Positions 60,165 through 64,000 of a DNA stretch of 64,000 nt are shown piece after piece (the first letter of the stretch is position 1; each line of letters begins with the position of its first letter). The translations under genes were made by a program, and so were the position numbers. Source of the DNA: Sodiomyces alkalinus F11 (lineage: Eukaryota; Ascomycota; Sordariomycetes; Glomerellales; Plectosphaerellaceae); contig NW_021167081.1 of the NCBI RefSeq assembly GCF_003711515.1, positions 3,342,483 through 3,406,482 of the forward strand. Direction: 5' to 3'. Below the pieces are notes generated by a model. It was not told the origin of the DNA. It worked only from the letters and a program-made list of their open reading frames with translations, and ran no database searches.

Positions 60165-60239
60165 GCTAAATAACTGTCCAGCACCAGCTTATAGCTGGTG
60201 AGTGCCAAACGAACCAAAATAAGTGGGGCGTGGCACGGG
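60165..60239 (-). repeat. Right terminal inverted repeat of pogo-type element
   Basis: Inverse of 58250-58324, ending CGTGGCACGGG before the TA at 60240. It is less RIP-mutated than the left copy. A partial extra GATAGTTATTTAGC unit lies just inside it. Confidence 0.9.
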
Positions 60240-60241
60240 TA

Positions 60242-61765
60242 GTTATAACGCTAGCCATAACAACGCTCCTAACGCCTCTATTATCTCTAACACCCCTAAA
60301 ACCGCCCCTAAGGCCCTTATAACTATAAAGGGCCTAGGAGAGGTAGATATAGATAATACGTCTAAGAATACGGAGGATTTAACCCTCGCTACGCCCTTTA
60401 ATTCTAGAAGGCACCTTGGCCCTTCTACACTAACTCCTAGACGTTTTTCTAGGATCTAAATTAAATCCCCCTCTAACTTGGAGGGCGAAGGCGTTTTCGA
60501 AACGCCCTCTAAGGCCCCTCCTACTAAAAAGCCGAGCCTTTTAGACTCTAAATAAACTAAAAAAGCACCCGGAATAGCTAGAACCTCGGCAGAACGCTTA
60601 GCTATGTCCTAGAACTCGACTAATTCGGCTAGTAAGGCATAGGCTAAGGAACTACTTTAACGGACTCTTTAGCTACTTTACTAAGCCTATACCCTTAACC
60701 CTGCCCCCTAGATTAAGGCCCTATCCATAAGGCTTAAGTCTACTATTAACGGAGTACTAGAAGCCTCCTAGCTCCCTATACTCGAATAGAAGGTCGACGA
60801 GCTAGCTTAGACAGTTCGTAGGCTTATAGAATAGCCTAAACCCCTTTATAGCGAGGCTTTAAAGGGGAAAAAGGCTCTACCCAGGCCCCTATTTTGAGGG
60901 CTTAGACACCTTTAGCTCCTACTCCCCCGGCACCCCTACTAATAGACCCTAAAAAGGTCCCTAAGGTCATTCTATAACCTATAGCAGGGGCCCTTATTAT
61001 CCGGGAAGGTTTCGATCCCCTCGAGCTCCGAAATAGGCTTAATAAAGTACTAAAAACCCCTCTAGTTACCGCTATTAGCCTCTTAACTAATAGGAACCTT
61101 ACATTGACCCCGGGCCCGAAATACAGGGTTTAATAGCTCCTGGATTTTAGAATCAGTGGTTTAAGGAGCTACACCTGCCCTTTTAGCCCCCCTAACCTAT
61201 AAGCGACTAGTTTAAGCTTATTATTAAACAAGTACCTACTAAAGCCTTTAATGGTAATATTACCCCGATACTCACCGAGTCTTCGGACCTATTATAAAAG
61301 GCCCTAAACCGAAGCCTATAACAGGGCCGAGTTTTAAAGGACCTAGGTACTAAAATCGGCACCTTTAGCCCTGTCAGGGTAGTAAGGAAGCCTCGGTGGC
61401 TAGGGGCTCCGAACGCGTTTTACGATACTATAGTTATTTCTATGCCCACTACTAAAGAGTAGAAGTATTTACTGAAATAGTGACTTTATTTGCCAGCGAG
61501 CGGCTAAAATGTATAAATATAGGCCTATACCCCCTAGAACCCAGTGTTCTAACTGCTGGAAATTCGGATATACCCGGGGGACCTATAACGGCCGAGTTAC
61601 CTGTCCTATCTATGCCGTTAAGGCTATAGAGAGAAATACTACTACTATAACAAGTATAGAGAATACGAAAACTACGCGCATAAGACCTATAAGTGCTATA
61701 AGTATAAGGGGGCATACTCCCCTTACAGTGAAAGCTACGAGGTCTTTGAAGCTATAAAACCCTAA
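60242..61765 (+). pseudogene. LINE-D copy 2 ORF1 relic
   Basis: Continues after the pogo insertion: ASHNNAPNASIISNTPKTAP, GLGEVDIDNTSKNTEDLTLA and PSTLTPRRFSR, closely matching the first copy at 28870-29080. Zinc-knuckle remnants QCSNCWKFGYTRGTY and CPIYAVKAIERNT lie near 61545-61640. The upstream start codon at about 58109 reads ACG. TAG/TAA stops interrupt the frame, which ends with TAA near 61765. Confidence 0.8.
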
Positions 61766-61774
61766 ATTCCATAA

Positions 61775-63349
61775 ATAAAGGGCCTGGTTCGAGAGATATT
61801 CGGTATATTTAATATATATCGGTACATAGGCCCCGGCGCAGGAAGCTATCCTAGAATAGGCTTTACAGGCTTCGGCTAATATAGTCCTTATTCAGGAACC
61901 CATCTACGTCTCGAAACTGGAACGGTAGTAGATTCGAAACCACCTAGCCTTTTATACTATCACGCCTACGTCTTAGAAAACATAGTTTTCTTCCGATTAA
62001 ACCTAGCGTCCTTACTTATATAAGAAAGGGCTCGGGGATCGACTTTTCACACCGCAACGACCTTCTAAACGATATAGACACGTAGCTTATAGAGGTTTTC
62101 TATCTATGGACCTTCTATATCCTACACGTCTATAATCAGATAAAACAGGACCCTGAAATAACAGGGAAAGGGCCTATAAGGCCTACTAGCCCTACCCCCT
62201 TTACCTTTTCTTCTTCTTTTTCTTCTTCTTCTTTTTCTTCCTTTTCGGGCCCTAGAAGCCGGCCCTGGACCGAGGATCGTGTGCTATAGGGCTTATAGAT
62301 CCCTAAGCCTACCCCTATTATACGGGACTTTAACAGCAACTACTAGTAGTAAAACGGGGCTGCTACTAATTAAGCCTCGAGTAAGGTCTAGGCCTTCGTA
62401 GACTAGTTATATAGCCTAAGGGCTATATACTTAGTAGACCCTGAAGAAGTTAACCTAAACGGGGGGACCTTTTATAGGTCGAATCTTTGTTAGGAATCGG
62501 TTATAGACCTTGCGTTTTACACGCCCGGTTTCGATTATCTTCGCTTTTATAAGTAGGAATATATCGAAAGTACTACCTCTCCTTACTATGCTATTATCGT
62601 CTTAGTATCTGTTTTAGGCTCCAAAGTTCCTATAGATAGATCCCTTCTACCGGTCTATACTTATAGCCTAGTGGACTGGGATCTATTATCTTATACCCTA
62701 AAGGGCCTAGAACCTAGCCTCGATTAGCAGCTTTAGCAGGCTATTTACGCGTCGGACTAGGACTTTATAGGCTGCTGCCTTTCGGACACTATTACTCTAG
62801 CACTTAACGCCTCCGTGCCCGAGCTAATAGTAGTAGAGCGTTCGAAGCCGTCGTGGACTAAAGAGCTAAAAGCCCTACGAATAATAGCTAGTAGGGCCTT
62901 TAGGGGTTTTAGAAAAGCTAAAAAGAGGGCCTCGGCTACCTGGCTAGCGTTTTTAGAAGCCTCCTTAAAAGAAGCTTAAAACGCCTACGACCAGGCAGTA
63001 AAAACAGTAACAACTAACTACTAGGAGGCCTTCCTAGCCCATATTAAAGGCCCCGACATTTTTAAGGTCTATAACTATACGAAGAGCGGCCTTAATACGA
63101 ACATTCCACGAATTTAAATGCCTATAAATTAGAAGGCCTACGCCTGCGAAGAAAAGTACAACGCCTTACTTTAGACCCTTTTTCTAGTACCCTCTACAAC
63201 CGCTTCCACTTCCGCCATCGACGCCCCTGAAGCCCCTATATTTACAGGCCCTTCGGGGGACCTAGGCCCCTCTAACACTTCTAATAGCCCCTAGAGCCTA
63301 ACTAGATCACGTAGTAAGGGCCTTAGAAGGCCGTGGGAGTAGTCTAGGC
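61775..63349 (+). pseudogene. LINE-D copy 2 ORF2 relic, endonuclease part only
   Basis: Collinear with 30409-32175. Readable pieces include VLTYIRKGSGIDFS near 62011-62050 and the GDFNRNH region turned to RDFNSN near 62320-62340, so the endonuclease motif is damaged. ERSKPSWTKELKALR near 62839-62882 matches the PWWT-E junction. It ends abruptly at 63349, before the reverse transcriptase palm. Confidence 0.78.
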
Positions 63350-63410
63350 TTAAGAGCTGTTATTCCGACTGTACTACTTGGTTATTCCGACTATGGTTCG
63401 GTCATGGACC
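63350..63410. repeat. 60-bp terminal-type repeat, second copy
   Basis: Begins AAGAGCTGTTATTCCGACTG and has GTTATTCCGACTAT then GTTCGGTCATGGACCCA; the less RIP-mutated counterpart of 9463-9523. It abuts the broken end of LINE-D copy 2. Confidence 0.5.
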
Positions 63411-63539
63411 CACTTTTACAACTAATCAAATCGCAGCTCCCAGCTTACTGCCATTACCTTCCTATCGCTCTAGCTCTATTATTAATTTTACGACGTAGTA
63501 TTATATTACGATTATACTAAATATATCCGTTACCAGAAT
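63411..63539. other. Short weakly RIP-mutated spacer
   Basis: Keeps CpA (CAACTAATCAAATCGCAGCTCCCAG region). Its right part is loosely similar to the LINE-C 5' UTR at 25480-25600. No gene. Confidence 0.4.
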
Positions 63540-64000
63540 AAGGACGCCTATTAGCTACGGGCGCGTAATAGGAGTGAAATCTATAAAACTACTAAGACAG
63601 AGATTATAACTACCGCCTCCCTCCTAGGATACTATTATAGCGGCACCGTAATACCGGCGCTACGGTACGACTAGAAGAATCGATAAATAGCGTTATCCCG
63701 ACCTCGACCATGTAAAATTCGTAATAAATCCACTTTTGGTAATATAGGCGCTCCCCCCNNNNNNNNNNNNNNNNTTTTCGTAATATAGGCGTTACCCTCC
63801 CCCCCCCCTAAGATAGGACGTCGCGCGGAATTAATATAAGACCGAAAAGGGATTACCGCGGCCCCTAGAACCGAGAGTAACTAAGATTAAGGCAGAAATT
63901 CAGGCCTTACTGGCTAACAGGAACACCATTAAGCAGGTCGTGGAGCTAGTAAAGGAACCAATTATAATATATACCCAGAACGCTACCGGTATAACGTTAT
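63540..64000 (+). pseudogene. Second LINE-C copy, ORF1 start (runs off the window)
   Basis: Matches 25600-25990: ACGGGCGCGTAATA, ACCGTAATACCGGCGCTACGG, AACTAAGATTAAGG and the end ACGCTACCGGTATAACG. The start codon position reads ATC instead of ATG. Interrupted by a 16-N gap. The remainder lies outside the window. Confidence 0.8.
63759..63774. other. Assembly gap (16 N)
   Basis: Lies at the poly-C tract of LINE-C ORF1 (12 C's at 25790-25801 in the other copy). Near-identical sequence, TTTTSGTAATATAGGCG, stands on both sides of the gap, so the same bases may be represented twice. Confidence 0.95.

Larger units (their letters stand above)
58250..60239 (+). mobile_element. Complete pogo/Fot-type DNA transposon (1990 bp) with TA duplication
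   Basis: Bounded by terminal inverted repeats starting CCCGTGCCACGCCCCAC, flanked by TA at 58248-58249 and 60240-60241. The empty site is visible in LINE-D copy 1 at 28888-28889 (CCCACTAGCCATAACGC), so the TA duplication is proven by comparison. Encodes one transposase on the plus strand. RIP-mutated, hence inactive. Confidence 0.93.
57950..63349 (+). mobile_element. LINE-D copy 2, 3'-truncated, interrupted by a pogo-type element
   Basis: Collinear with LINE-D at 28590-32175: shared 5' start (TAGGGGGA...TTTTACGCGCAAACGCC-like), ORF1 and the endonuclease part of ORF2. The pogo element occupies 58250-60239. The solo LTR present in the first copy (31022-31231) is absent here. Similarity stops at about 63349, where a 60-bp repeat shared with 9463 begins. 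Confidence 0.85.

Noticed and set aside
61452..62339. Small minus-strand frames (61452-61715, 62136-62339).
   Set aside because: Antisense shadows of LINE-D ORF1 zinc knuckles and a Ser-rich stretch of ORF2.
1..64000. CRISPR array, rRNA, telomere repeats, Starship captain or biosynthetic cluster.
   Set aside because: I looked for regularly spaced repeats, rRNA-like blocks, TTAGGG runs and long intact genes and saw none apart from the Rtt103-like gene.

Overview
The window looks like a transposon-packed, heterochromatic stretch of a filamentous ascomycete (Pezizomycotina) genome. Three things point there. First, nearly all of it carries the mark of repeat-induced point mutation (RIP): TpA is everywhere, CpA and TpG are scarce, CpG is kept, and every transposon frame I could follow is broken by TAG/TAA at places where Gln or Trp is expected. 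Second, the one unmutated gene is a fungal Rtt103-type protein with short introns, two of which show a CTAAC branch site. Third, the transposon families (Ty1/Copia, chromodomain and other Ty3/Gypsy, Tad/I-like LINEs with RNase H, and a pogo/Fot-type element) are the usual ascomycete set. No dinucleotide statistics were calculated; these are readings by eye.

Layout. 1-5946: a RIP-broken Copia element on the minus strand with its 5' LTR. 5947-7300: a dispersed repeat and a LINE 3' end. 7300-9180: a sharp non-RIP island with a single intact four-exon gene on the minus strand (7382-8825, 409 aa), a homologue of Rtt103 (RNA polymerase II CTD-interacting termination factor). 9182-9431: a plus-strand copy of the same Copia LTR. 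9926-15432: two LINE-B copies head to head, forming a long inverted repeat. 15433-16920: chromodomain Gypsy-B integrase. 17190-18070: an unrecognised coding relic. 18351-24540: LINE-A on the minus strand. 25470-36760: LINE-C (same family as LINE-B), interrupted by a solo Copia LTR with a CTTAT duplication and by a 6.4-kb LINE-D (28579-34988, A17 tail, target duplication), which itself holds a solo Gypsy LTR. 37241-47124: Gypsy-A with polypurine tract and 3' LTR. 47125-48150: Gypsy-B integrase again, minus strand. 48500-52640: LINE-E, minus. 52650-56130: Gypsy-C, minus, with a tRNA-like unit and a perfect GC-rich palindrome in its middle. 56150-63349: LINE-F, interrupted by a second LINE-D, which is interrupted by a complete 1990-bp pogo-type element with a TA duplication. 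63540-64000: start of another LINE-C copy, with a 16-N assembly gap.

Nothing here works as a pathway. The biology is one host gene surviving in a graveyard of RIP-inactivated transposons whose insertion order can be read from target duplications. I found no CRISPR array, rRNA, telomeric repeat or bacterial-type feature. Coordinates of RIP-broken genes are approximate. LTR, poly(A), terminal-inverted-repeat and exon coordinates were read base by base.
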